Shown piece after piece: positions 26,387 through 34,796 of a stretch of DNA of 64,000 nt (the first letter of the stretch is position 1; each line of letters starts with the position of its first letter). The stretch comes from CAVVSQ01 sp963848825 (GTDB lineage Bacteria; Planctomycetota; Planctomycetia; Gemmatales; Gemmataceae). The notes under the pieces are model-generated. The model saw only the letters and a list, made by a program, of their open reading frames with translations. It did no database searches and had not been told where the DNA came from. Location: NCBI GenBank assembly GCA_963848825.1, contig CAWKFA010000002.1, positions 248,001-312,000 of the forward strand. Reading direction: 5' to 3'. A program made the translations under genes and the position numbers.

Positions 26387-28089
26387 GCGATGCCTGCCGC
26401 AGCGTGGGCGTGCCGGCACGGCTGGTGGGTACCAAGCTATGGTCGGACAAGTCGGGCAATCATACCTGGGTTGAGATCTGGGACAATGGCTGGCATTTCA
26501 CGGGAGCCTGCGAGCCCGATCCCAAGGGACTGGACAGCGGCTGGTTCGTCGACAAGGCGGCCCAGGCCCAGAAAGATTCACGCGAGCATGGTATTTACGC
26601 GGCCAGCTTTCGTAAAAGCAGCGTGACCTTTCCCCTGGTGTGGGCACCGGGGAACAGGAGCGTTTTCGCGGAAGACGTGACCGACCGCTATACGCAGCGC
26701 CAAAATCCACAAAGCGACACGCCGGCCGCCCTCGAAGAGCGGCTACAGAAACAGGCACTGGCCTTTTTCAGCGCGCCGCCGGACGAACAAGCGAAATGGC
26801 GCTTCGACGCCGCGCTCGACCGGTTGCTGGCCAAGAACGAGCCCGCGGTGCGCACAGCCGTCTTGGCCGCCTATCAAGCGGCGCCGGCCCAGGCGTCCCT
26901 GAAAGCAGACTTCGAGAAAAAGCAGGCGCGGTACAAGGAACATTTGAGCCCCTACAAAGTTCGCGAGGTGGGAAAACGGCCGCCGAGTGGTTGGCCGCTC
27001 GTCATCGCGATGCATGGGGGCGGCAACACCCCCAAGGCTGTCAACGACAGTCAGTGGAAAGGCATGGAAACGCACTATGCCGATCAAGCAGAGGACGGCG
27101 GTTACCTTTACCTGGCCTTACGGGCACCGAACGATACCTGGAACGGCTTCTACGATGACTACGTTCCCCCCTTGATCGCCAACCTGCTTCGGCAGTTCGT
27201 GCTTTTTGGCGACGTCGATGCCGACAAGGTGTTCTTGATCGGCTATTCCCACGGGGGTTACGGCGCCTTCTACATTGGACCAAAGACGCCGGACCGCTTC
27301 GCCGCCATACATAGCAGCGCGGCGGCTCCGACGGACGGCACGATATCTCCGCTGAGCCTGCGCAATACCCGGTTCACATTCATGATCGGTGAAAAAGACA
27401 CCGCGTACGGCCGGCGTGAACGCTGCGAGAAATTCAATCAAGAGATTTTAAAGCTCAAGGAAGCCAATCCGGGCGATTTTCCCGTGGAGATGGAGTTCAA
27501 ACCTGGGTTTCAACATAGCAACCTGCCCGACCGGGGCAAACTCAAGGACATGCTCACCTATACCCGCAATCCCACGCCGCGCCATTTGACATGGGAGTTG
27601 ACGGACAGCGTGGTGAGCGACTTTTACTGGCTAACCGTGCCCGCGCCGGCCAAGGGGCAAAGTATCGACGCCCGCATCGAGGGCAACAATCTGCAGATCA
27701 CCACGCAAAACATCAAGCAATTTGCGGTCGGTCTGGATAGCCGGCTCATTTCGTTCGATAAACCGTTACGCGTGCAGTTGAACAAGGAATCACGCGACGT
27801 GACCGCGACGCCCAGCTTACTTACTCTTTGCCAGTCGCTCCTGGCCCGTGGCGACCCAAGGCTGGCATTCACCTACCGGCTGCAACTCGACGGCACCTCC
27901 CCGGCCACCGGCTACATCCCGCCCAAACATTACTTATGTTACCGCGCGGCCGGCCCCATCACGGTTGATGGTCGTTTGGAGGAAAAGGCCTGGCAAGACG
28001 TGCCCTGGACGGATGACTTCGTCGATATCGAGGGGGACCGCCGGCCTAAGCCTCGTTTTCGCACCCGCGCACAAAATGCTCTACGATGA
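26383..28089 (+). CDS. Transglutaminase-like plus alpha/beta-hydrolase, central fragment
   Basis: The true continuation starts before this first in-frame TTG and includes the transglutaminase Cys in KASCTGLS (codon 26362). His is in NHTWVEIWD and the acidic partner is downstream in the GWHFTGACEPD region. From about 26980 an esterase or PHB-depolymerase-like alpha/beta-hydrolase follows: oxyanion MHGGGN, nucleophile Ser in GYSHGG, acid in GEKDTA, His in FQHSNLP. From about 27940 a CBM9-like domain begins (ITVDGRLEEKAWQ) and continues in another frame after about 28060. Probably periplasmic or extracellular, acting on peptide- or ester-linked polymers (inference). Confidence 0.8.
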   Translation: MSDACRSVGVPARLVGTKLWSDKSGNHTWVEIWDNGWHFTGACEPDPKGLDSGWFVDKAAQAQKDSREHGIYAASFRKSSVTFPLVWAPGNRSVFAEDVTDRYTQRQNPQSDTPAALEERLQKQALAFFSAPPDEQAKWRFDAALDRLLAKNEPAVRTAVLAAYQAAPAQASLKADFEKKQARYKEHLSPYKVREVGKRPPSGWPLVIAMHGGGNTPKAVNDSQWKGMETHYADQAEDGGYLYLALRAPNDTWNGFYDDYVPPLIANLLRQFVLFGDVDADKVFLIGYSHGGYGAFYIGPKTPDRFAAIHSSAAAPTDGTISPLSLRNTRFTFMIGEKDTAYGRRERCEKFNQEILKLKEANPGDFPVEMEFKPGFQHSNLPDRGKLKDMLTYTRNPTPRHLTWELTDSVVSDFYWLTVPAPAKGQSIDARIEGNNLQITTQNIKQFAVGLDSRLISFDKPLRVQLNKESRDVTATPSLLTLCQSLLARGDPRLAFTYRLQLDGTSPATGYIPPKHYLCYRAAGPITVDGRLEEKAWQDVPWTDDFVDIEGDRRPKPRFRTRAQNALR

Positions 28090-28729
28090 CCAGTATTTTT
28101 ACATTGCCGCTCACATGGAAGAGCCGCACGTCTGGGGCACGCTCACGAAGCACGATGCCGTTATTTTTCAGGACAATGACTTTGAGCTCTTCATCGATCC
28201 GGACGGCACCAATCACAATTACGGCGAGTTCGAAATCAACGCCCTCAATACGGGCTGGGACCTGCTTCTCAAGAAGCCTTATCGCGACGGCGGACCGGCC
28301 GACAATAGCTGGGAGATTGAAGGGCTCAAGACGGCGGTGCATATCGAGGGCACGTTGAACGACCCACGCGACGTCGACAAGGGCTGGTCGGTGGAAATCG
28401 CCCTGCCGTGGGCCGTCCTGGGAAAGTTGTCCAGACAAAGCGCGCCGCCGCGTGACGGCGACCAGTGGCGCGTCAACTTCTCGCGCGTTGAATGGCACCA
28501 TGAGATTGTTGACGGCAAGTATCGGAAGCTACCAAAAACCCCTGAAGATAACTGGGTCTGGTCGTCCGCAGGGCGTGATCGACATGCACCGCCCGGAAAT
28601 GTGGGGCTACGTGCAATTCTCAACGGCCATCCCGGGCCAGGGCGTCTTCCAGCCGGACGTTGCCGGCCCCGCCAAACACTTGCTGCATCGTATCTATTAC
28701 GCTCAGCGGCTCTATCGCGACCAGCATAA
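28076..28729 (+). CDS. CBM9-like domain fragment of the transglutaminase/esterase protein
   Basis: After a +1 frame step near 28060 the CBM9-like carbohydrate-binding fold continues: MLYDDQYFYIAAHMEEPH, DNDFELFIDPDG, EINALNT and WSVEIALPW, conserved strand signatures of CBM9-type modules. The coordinate is the first ATG in this frame; it stays domain-like to about 28565, then moves frame again. It probably tethers the catalytic parts to polysaccharide. Confidence 0.7.
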   Translation: MLYDDQYFYIAAHMEEPHVWGTLTKHDAVIFQDNDFELFIDPDGTNHNYGEFEINALNTGWDLLLKKPYRDGGPADNSWEIEGLKTAVHIEGTLNDPRDVDKGWSVEIALPWAVLGKLSRQSAPPRDGDQWRVNFSRVEWHHEIVDGKYRKLPKTPEDNWVWSSAGRDRHAPPGNVGLRAILNGHPGPGRLPAGRCRPRQTLAASYLLRSAALSRPA

Positions 28730-28913
28730 AAAATACGCAGCAACCCTCGCGGACCTGGGCCTGGCGGAACTCAGCCATGAATCGCTCGCCAGCCCGCTCC
28801 GACTCGAAGCCCACGGCGACGGCTATCATGCCCTTGCCGAGATCAAGCTTAAAGACGGCAGCCGCAAGACCTGCGCGCTGCGCGAGGATTCATTCGTGGA
28901 TAGCCCACGGTAG
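28452..28913 (+). CDS. C-terminal fragment of the transglutaminase/esterase/CBM9 protein
   Basis: The conserved part begins about 28568 with PQGVIDMHRPEMWGYVQF, the usual end of CBM9-like domains in this group, followed by about 85 residues (helical AKHLLHRIYYAQRLY, then a small beta domain) to SFVDSPR. The first 35 codons of the open frame are out-of-phase CBM9 sequence. Restoring the three breaks gives one protein of about 1,035 residues (25808-28913). The stop lies 12 bases before a palindromic terminator-like element. Confidence 0.65.
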   Translation: MTATSGASTSRALNGTMRLLTASIGSYQKPLKITGSGRPQGVIDMHRPEMWGYVQFSTAIPGQGVFQPDVAGPAKHLLHRIYYAQRLYRDQHKKYAATLADLGLAELSHESLASPLRLEAHGDGYHALAEIKLKDGSRKTCALREDSFVDSPR

Positions 28914-28925
28914 GCGGCATGGCTA

Positions 28926-29028
28926 AGAGCGTTCGGAAAAAAAGGGGTCAGACCCCCTCAATACCTTGCAAAAGCGTTGAAAATCTGTTCGCTTCAAGGG
29001 GTCTGACCCCTTTTTTTCCGAACGCTCT
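28926..29028. repeat. Palindromic element copy A, likely bidirectional terminator
   Basis: A 103-bp element with near-perfect 31-bp terminal inverted repeats: AGAGCGTTCGG, a run of A, then GGGGTCAGACCCC on the left and the mirror with a run of T on the right (28998-29028). The core (CAATACCTTGCAAAAGCG) is shared with copies B, C and D. It separates convergent genes, and its right end overlaps the stop codon of the glycosyltransferase gene (29028-29030). Confidence 0.9.
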
Positions 29029-30637
29029 CAGCGAAGTTTCCACACCGCCATGATGTTCGCATCGCCAAGGTGCACGCTATAAAGCAGTTTGTCCGGGGGC
29101 GGGTCTGCGACCGTGCCGCGAAAGTGGGTTACTTCATAGTCGGCGTCTGCCGGAGTGGCCGCGTAAATTATTCTGGCCCGCTGATCCGCCGGCAGAATGA
29201 GCGCATTGAACTTGGCGGGGTCGGTCGCGGCAAAGACTCGAATCTGCGACGATGGATCGTGCCGCAGCAAATATTCCAGGCCTTCCCGGCAGGAAACGCC
29301 CCAATAATCCATTTCAAAACGACTCTTGATGGCCTGCACGCTGGGGCCGGCCAAACTATTGAAGTAAACATACTGGTGTGGGTGCATCCGCGTCATCGTG
29401 AGCGCAACGCCAACGAGTGGGACCGCCACGGCGGCCAAATAGAGCATTCTTGCCGGTCGAGCCCACACGCCCAGCCTGGCCGCAAGTTGATAGAGTGCCC
29501 AGAAACCGAGGACGGCGAAATACAAAAACGACGGATAGATGAAATATAAATGCCGCCAGCCATCATAGAGAACGGACCGCTGCACAATCACCGCGGCGAG
29601 CGGCAACACCAGCGCCAGCCCCATCGCCACATCGAGGGGCCGCTCCGTCAGCAAGCGCCGGCCCAGGCGCCAGGTCGCGAATAGCATGCGCCCGGCGCCG
29701 ATTCCGAAAAAGAATGTGTAAACGAGCGGCGTCGTGATGAGGAGCCACACGGGCACGTAATGCCAGGGGATTTCCGCTGCCTTGATGACCTGTCCCTGGT
29801 AAAGGACCGTGTTCGGCCAGGGATAGCGGCTCATTTCAATCCAGGCGCGGTAGAAATGGTAGGGAGGGTTCAACCACAGGACAGGCCAGAATAAAATAAT
29901 GAAGAAACAAAGCGCCGCGAAATAGACGCGCAGCGGTTTGGCTGCTGGCGCCGCAGGCGCGGCGTCCGTAGTCTCCGGCATTTCGCCTGGCGCATCGCTC
30001 GACTTCCAGCGCCGCGCGGCGACGACGAGAAGCACGGTGATAAAGGGCACAACCATCGCCAGGTTGCGTATGTCGACCGCGAAGCCGCAGGCAAACGCAT
30101 GCAATATGCCGTTGCGGTAATCCATGTGCCGGATGAAACGGTCCAGCGTGGCCAGGCAAAATACAAAGCAGGACAGGAAGGCGAGGTCCTTGGAGTTATA
30201 AAAAGCGTCGGCGAAGATACGGGGGCTCAGGATGAGAAACAGTGCCCCGGTAAGCCCGGCAAGCGGGCTGTGCAAGCGCCGGCGCAGCAGCCTGTAAAAG
30301 ACGACCACGGCCCCGAAGAAAAGCAAAAACGTGACAAGATGGCGAACGAGGTAAATAGCGCGCAATCTTCCAGGCCAAGGGCCTTCTCAATGAACAACAG
30401 CACGATTTCAAAGGCCGGGCCATGATATTTTTCGCACGTGCCGCGGATGGCCTGGATATCCCCTTGCGTGACAAACTGATAATTGGGCAGGCCATTGCGG
30501 TCGCGTGACGTGGGTTCATCCCAGGAAATGCCATAATCGCCGTAAATCGCCAGGCCCAGGCCCAGAAAGGCCAAGAAACCCGCCGCCACGGCAAGCCGAC
30601 GCCCAAGGCGTCCCGTCCAGATATTTGCTAGCGGCAA
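29028..30637 (-). CDS. GT39/ArnT-like membrane glycosyltransferase (one frame break)
   Basis: A polytopic membrane protein with about 11 hydrophobic segments. The first extracytoplasmic loop holds the acidic motif YGISWDEP, the usual Asp/Glu site of GT39/GT83 (PMT/ArnT-type) enzymes that use lipid-linked sugars. The TTG at 30637 is chosen because GGAGG lies 7 bases before it and the first helix follows. Near 30365 a missing base moves the frame from GLEDCAL to RAIYLVRHLV. The C-terminal part (PHQYVYFNSLAGPS, YWGVSCREGLEYLL) is a periplasmic domain. It probably adds sugar to a surface polymer, lipid or protein. Divergent from the rhodanese gene. Confidence 0.8.
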
Positions 30638-30737
30638 GATCCATCCTCCCAGGAGACCGGGCGGATAGTAGCGGAGCCCGCTGAAAAAAAACAGAGTTGT
30701 TGTAAAGTAGCAGTTAACCACCCTGGAGGACGTTTCC

Positions 30738-31142
30738 ATGAATCATCTCGTCAAGCATTGCAGCGCCTTTCTGATATTGCTGGCCACGGTTGGCCTGTTC
30801 ACGCTAACCCTGGGCGCCCAGGAACACACGAAGGACTCGCCCGCGACCGTCAAGAAGGCCCTGGCGGCCAAGACTGCCGTCCTCTTCGACGTCCGCGAGA
30901 AGTCGGAATGGGACCAGGGTCATCTTCAAGATGCCAAGCTATTACCCCTGAGCGGCCTTCAGGCGGGCCCCAAGCTTCTCGAAGGCCTACCCAAGGACCA
31001 ACCAATCTATCTCCATTGCCGGTCCGGCGGCCGCTGCGTGCAGGCGGCGGAAATTCTGCGCAAGCAAGGCTATGATGCCCGGCCTCTCAAGGAGGGCTAC
31101 CAGGACCTGCTCAAGGAAGGCTTCGTGAAAGCGAAGGATTAA
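30738..31142 (+). CDS. Exported rhodanese-like sulfurtransferase
   Basis: A 134-residue protein with a signal peptide (hydrophobic FLILLATVGLFTLTLGA, cleavage about GAQ) and a single rhodanese domain: VLFDVREKSEWDQGHL and active-site loop HCRSGGR with Cys94. Single-domain periplasmic rhodaneses move sulfane sulfur or act in thiol redox. GGAGG stands 8 bases before the ATG. Only 3 bases separate it from the TPR-sulfotransferase gene, so the two are probably co-transcribed. Confidence 0.9.
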   Translation: MNHLVKHCSAFLILLATVGLFTLTLGAQEHTKDSPATVKKALAAKTAVLFDVREKSEWDQGHLQDAKLLPLSGLQAGPKLLEGLPKDQPIYLHCRSGGRCVQAAEILRKQGYDARPLKEGYQDLLKEGFVKAKD

Positions 31143-31145
31143 CCC

Positions 31146-32942
31146 ATGGCGACACCTGCTGAGACCCTGGCGCTGGCGGCGCAATACTATGGCACGGGCA
31201 ATCTCCCCCTCGCCGAGCAATTCGCACGCACGATCCTGGCTGAGCAGCCGGGCCACGCCGAAGCGCTGCACCTGCTCGGCCTTATCGAGCACCAGAAGGG
31301 CAACGGCAAGGAAGCGGTCGATTTTCTCAAGCGCTCGCTGACGTCGAATGAGAGCAACCCGCTCACCTGGCAGCACCTTGGCGATATTTTGCTGGCTGCC
31401 GGCGAGTTGCGTGGCGGCATCACCTATTACGAGCAGCTTCTCCGGCTGCGCCCGGACTTCGCGGAAGGGTACAACACGCTCGGGATCGCCTGGCTGAAGC
31501 TCGGCGAATTCACGAGTGCGATAACGTCGTTCAAACAGGCGATTCGGCTGGCGCCAACTCTCGCGGCCGCCTACAACAACCTTGGCAATGCCCAGCGCCG
31601 GCAAGGAAATCTCGCCGAGGCGGCCGCGACACTTCATCAAGCGTCGCTGCTCTGGCCAGACAGTCCCGAAGTCGCCTATAACCTTGGCAATGCTTACCAC
31701 GACCTGGGACAGTTGGATCAGGCAATCGACTGCTATCGGCAAGCACTGCGCTTTCGGCCTCCCTATGCCGCCGACGTTTCCAACAGCCTGGCAAGCGCCC
31801 TGCGCGGGCAAGGACTGCTGGCCGATGCCATCGCCCAGTTTAAAGAGACGCTGGAGCTGCGGCCCGATCACGCCATGGCCAGCTATAACCTGGCTGAACT
31901 GGCCGTGACGGGCCATTACACGTTCACCCCCGAGGAGCTAAGCCGCGTCAAGGCCTTGACGGCCTCAGCCCGCCTGTCCGCCATGGACCGCAGCGTGCAT
32001 GGCTTCGCGGCGGCCATGGTGCAAAATCACCAGGGGGCCTACGATGAGGCGTTCGCCAGCTATCGGGAGGCCAACACGCTGCGTAAAGGCCAGCTTCAGC
32101 TCTATAACCAGGCATTCGACGCCCGGGCCCATGACGCGCTCGTTGACCGGATCATCGCCACCTTTGGCCGATCCTATTTCGAGACGACGAAGAAGTGGGG
32201 CACGACCACCGATTTGCCCGTTTTTCTCATCGGCCTGCCAGGGGGTGGCGCCAATATCGCCGAGGAAATACTCCTTGGCAATCCCCGGCGTGGCGCGGGG
32301 GAGGGATACGCGGATATCTACAAATTTGTGACAGCCGGCACCAAGGGACCGGCAAATCAGCTTTATACCACCCATGTCCTGCCCAATGTGCTGCGCGTGC
32401 GCACGTTGGCCGGCGATTATTTGCGGCAACTGAAAGAGACGGCCCCCGCCGCGGCGCGCGTCACCATTCGGGTGCTGGAAAATTATCTGCATCTTGGTCT
32501 GATCGCGAACTTGTTCTCGCAAGTGCGCATTGTGCATTGCCGGCGTGATCCGCTGGATTGGTGTTTATCCTGTTACTTCCAGAACTTCCACGACATGCCG
32601 GCCGCCTGGTCCCTTGAGGACCTGGCGGCATTTTATCGTTCCTATGAACGGCTCATGGCCCACTGGGCACGCGTGCTGCCGGCGCGTGTTCATGAAGTGA
32701 CTTATGAAGCACTGAGCAACAATGCCGATGCCGAGGTCCGGGCCCTGCTCGCGTTCGTTGGACTCGATTGGAACGAACCATTCGCCGCATCCCTGGCCAT
32801 GCGCCGCGCCCGGCCAACGCCCCAGAACATTTACGAACAACCGACAGGCCACTGGCGTCATTACCGCGCCCATCTGGGGCCACTATTTCGCGCCCTGGGC
32901 CGGTCCGGTGACGACAATGCTCAAGCGCGTACTGAGATATAG
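31146..32942 (+). CDS. TPR-sulfotransferase-like fusion protein with altered PAPS loop
   Basis: A 598-residue protein: seven or so TPR repeats (residues 5-250; LHLLGLIEHQKGN, YNNLGNAQRRQGN), a linker, then a sulfotransferase-like domain (residues 280-598). The 3'-phosphate motif is clear (VRIVHCRRDPLDWCLSCYF, residues 460-478). The 5'-phosphosulfate loop, usually PRSGTT, reads LPGGGANI (364-371), and the usual DKMPxN segment reads IRVLEN. Members of this family use TPRs for protein contacts and transfer sulfate from PAPS. Loss of the loop Arg/Ser suggests reduced or absent activity. Intact frame; operon with the rhodanese. Confidence 0.85.
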   Translation: MATPAETLALAAQYYGTGNLPLAEQFARTILAEQPGHAEALHLLGLIEHQKGNGKEAVDFLKRSLTSNESNPLTWQHLGDILLAAGELRGGITYYEQLLRLRPDFAEGYNTLGIAWLKLGEFTSAITSFKQAIRLAPTLAAAYNNLGNAQRRQGNLAEAAATLHQASLLWPDSPEVAYNLGNAYHDLGQLDQAIDCYRQALRFRPPYAADVSNSLASALRGQGLLADAIAQFKETLELRPDHAMASYNLAELAVTGHYTFTPEELSRVKALTASARLSAMDRSVHGFAAAMVQNHQGAYDEAFASYREANTLRKGQLQLYNQAFDARAHDALVDRIIATFGRSYFETTKKWGTTTDLPVFLIGLPGGGANIAEEILLGNPRRGAGEGYADIYKFVTAGTKGPANQLYTTHVLPNVLRVRTLAGDYLRQLKETAPAAARVTIRVLENYLHLGLIANLFSQVRIVHCRRDPLDWCLSCYFQNFHDMPAAWSLEDLAAFYRSYERLMAHWARVLPARVHEVTYEALSNNADAEVRALLAFVGLDWNEPFAASLAMRRARPTPQNIYEQPTGHWRHYRAHLGPLFRALGRSGDDNAQARTEI

Positions 32943-32995
32943 CAACGTCCTACTCCGGGTACAGATTTCCTTCCGCGACGAACGTGTCCAGGCGC

Positions 32996-33205
32996 AAGCG
33001 TGCGGTGGCCAGATTGCCGCTTTTGCAGAAGGATGGCGACCCATTTGGCGTTTGAGCGCATTCTGATAAAGGCTTTGGAAAAGCACCCGATCCGTCGCTT
33101 GAGCTATTGTCTGATGCCAACCATTGGCGAATGGTTCTTTGGCTGAATAGGAGGGGGAACTCACCGTGTTTCTGCGATGGCTGACGGCACGCTGGGTGCC
33201 ACCCA
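32996..33205 (+). pseudogene. Relic of a RAYT (Y1_Tnp) transposase
   Basis: The DNA closely matches the interior of the RAYT gene at 61697-62173: GCGGTGGCCAGATTGCCGCT, AAGGCTTTGGAAAAGCACCC and GCTATTGTCTGATGCC are shared. Translation needs several frame changes (VARLPLLQKDGD, KALEKHPIRRLSYCLMP, FLRWLT), and the NHWH metal motif is split by indels. Clearly non-functional; it ends in a cluster of hairpins. Confidence 0.85.
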
Positions 33206-33331
33206 TGGCACCCATGCCACCCGGCGGAGTACGCCCGTTTGCGTACCGCCCCCTTGTGCTTGGATCGGGATTCGTTGCCAATGATCCTTGGTTCCTGATG
33301 GTACCATGCTTACGGATTACCGTAAGCATGG
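33193..33331. repeat. Cluster of short REP-like hairpins
   Basis: TGGGTGCCA/TGGCACCCA (33193-33214, 9-bp stem, 4-base loop), a GTACGC/GCGTAC hairpin (about 33228-33246) and a perfect CCATGCTTACGG/CCGTAAGCATGG hairpin (33304-33331, 12-bp stem, 4-base loop). They lie in a spacer with no convincing gene. Confidence 0.75.
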
Positions 33332-33608
33332 CACCCGCGCCCAGCGCCTGCGGACCCATCTCGCATTTCAGACGCTCGCTCCGAGCGCGGCATCCGCCAG
33401 CAAATCCCAGCGCAGGAGCCAACAGCGATACCCCAAGGTGGCGTCTCACCATGTCATGAGACACGGCCGGAACATGGAGAAAAACGTGATTATTTCCAGG
33501 ACAAGCACGAGGTGCCGCGCGTCTGCGCCCGCGTGAGACGCGGCGCGGCTTGCAGAAAGACAAATCATAGCATTGTTGCTAACGGCTACACCGGGATCGG
33601 CATTGCTC

Positions 33609-33628
33609 GCTTACGGAGTACCGTAAGC
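33609..33628. repeat. Second copy of the GCTTACGG/CCGTAAGC hairpin
   Basis: An 8-bp stem with a 4-base loop, followed by ATGG as in the copy at 33304-33331. Two copies 300 bases apart suggest a small interspersed repeat. The rest of 33332-33660 shows no gene. Confidence 0.75.
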
Positions 33629-33659
33629 ATGGAACTCGGCACGGTCGCTTTGAGCGTTA

Positions 33660-33741
33660 ATCAGACCCCCTCGATAGCCTGCAAAAAACGTGGAAAACTC
33701 TGTTCCCTCAACGGGCCTGCCCCTTTTTCAACGGGCTGCTA
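33660..33741. repeat. Degenerate palindromic element copy D
   Basis: It retains TCAGACCCCCTCGATAGCCTG and the interior GCAAAAAACGTGGAAAACTCTG, then GCCCCTTTTTCAACGGGCTG and CTAG. It matches the core and right end of copies A-C but has lost much of the left arm. It lies just beyond the restored stop of the DUF6445 gene. Confidence 0.7.
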
Positions 33742-33748
33742 GCTCCCT

Positions 33749-34458
33749 TCACTTAAGATCGAAACGCAAAAACGTGTTTATGGTAAGCCGCCCACGCGCG
33801 GGTCGGGGCTGAGCTTCGTATTGGCGTCGATCATTCCCGAATGCAAGATGTGGCCACGATAGATAAGCAGGCGGTTGAATTTGGCGTCGAACGCGGCCGT
33901 CTGCTCGAACAGGCGGTCCGTCGCGTTGATGTATTTCGCGGGGATGGGGCCATGGGCGGCCAGGTCCTTGACGTTGAGCGCCTCGAATTGCTGGCTCTGT
34001 TCCTTGTTGAGCGACTCAAAGCCAGTGGCCCGGTGACGGTAAAAGCCGGTGCCCCCCTGCGAGCTGTCGCATAGATAGTGGAGCACTGCTATTTGGCTGG
34101 CATCCTGTTCATCGACGTGCGGCAGGCGCTGGCGGAAATGGAGCTGTTCGGGAGGGAGGGTGACGATGGCGAAAAAAGAATCCGCGAGGTATACCGACTC
34201 CCCTTTGACGCCGAAGGTGGTACTGATCAACGGCACCAGCGCGGCCACCAGAGCGTCCACGTATTCATCCGGCACCTGGGCGACGACGCCGGGATACATG
34301 GTTGGCGACGTTTTGAAACGAGCTTCGGTGGCCGCGAAATTGACGAGGTCCTCGGGCCTGGCCAGATAATCGTCGACAATAAGCAGCGGCTGCCGCTCGC
34401 GTCCAATAAACTTGGTTTCCACGGAAAACTTTGGATTGGCACTGTAGTCGTTTGGCAT
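33749..34458 (-). CDS. DUF6445-family protein, 2OG-Fe(II) oxygenase-like (frame break near C-terminus)
   Basis: About 236 residues. It shows RQPLLIVDDYLARPEDLV at the N-terminus, a candidate iron-binding LPHVDE, a GGTGFYRH loop and a distal RLLIYRGHILHSG, the HxD...H arrangement of 2-oxoglutarate/Fe(II) oxygenases to which DUF6445 is related. The continuous frame ends at 33778 with VGGLP. One base over, the natural end GRLTINTFLRFDLK reads to a stop at 33749-33751, so I extend the gene there. Substrate unknown. A 35-base gap separates it from the RND permease's end, in the same orientation. Confidence 0.7.
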
Positions 34459-34493
34459 CGGCGATACTCCCCAGAGCTGACAAGCGCGAATCC

Positions 34494-34796
34494 CTACCCC
34501 GCACTGATCGTCTTTTCCTTTTTCTCGTCGGCCCGCACCGCCAACGTCTCAGCCTTCACCTCCGGCGTCAGCCACTGGATGGCATAAAAAAAGACGGGGG
34601 TCAAGAAGATGCCGAAGAGCGTGACACCCAACATGCCGCTGAAAACCGCCAAGCCCAGCGAGCGGCGCATTTCGGCGCCGGCACCTTCCGCGATCACCAG
34701 CGGCACGACGCCGAAGATAAAAGCGAAGGAGGTCATCAAGATCGGCCGCAGGCGCAACTGGCGAAGCTTCCAGAATGGCTTCGCGTGCCGGCACAT
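34494..34796 (-). CDS. RND permease (HAE1 family), C-terminal fragment
   Basis: The last part of the AcrB-like permease: RLRPILMTSFAFIFGVVPL, a conserved RND block, then GLAVFSGMLGVTLFGIFLTPVF and the C-terminal tail with KKEKTISAG. Continuous with the next fragment through a one-base insertion near 34755, where REAILEAS must join QLRLRPILMT. Two transmembrane helices. Confidence 0.82.
   Translation of the reverse strand: MCRHAKPFWKLRQLRLRPILMTSFAFIFGVVPLVIAEGAGAEMRRSLGLAVFSGMLGVTLFGIFLTPVFFYAIQWLTPEVKAETLAVRADEKKEKTISAG

Noticed and set aside
33166..33742. Several short open frames (33166-33459, 33288-33536, 33512-33742).
   Set aside because: They lie across hairpins and repeat relics, with no ribosome sites or domain character.
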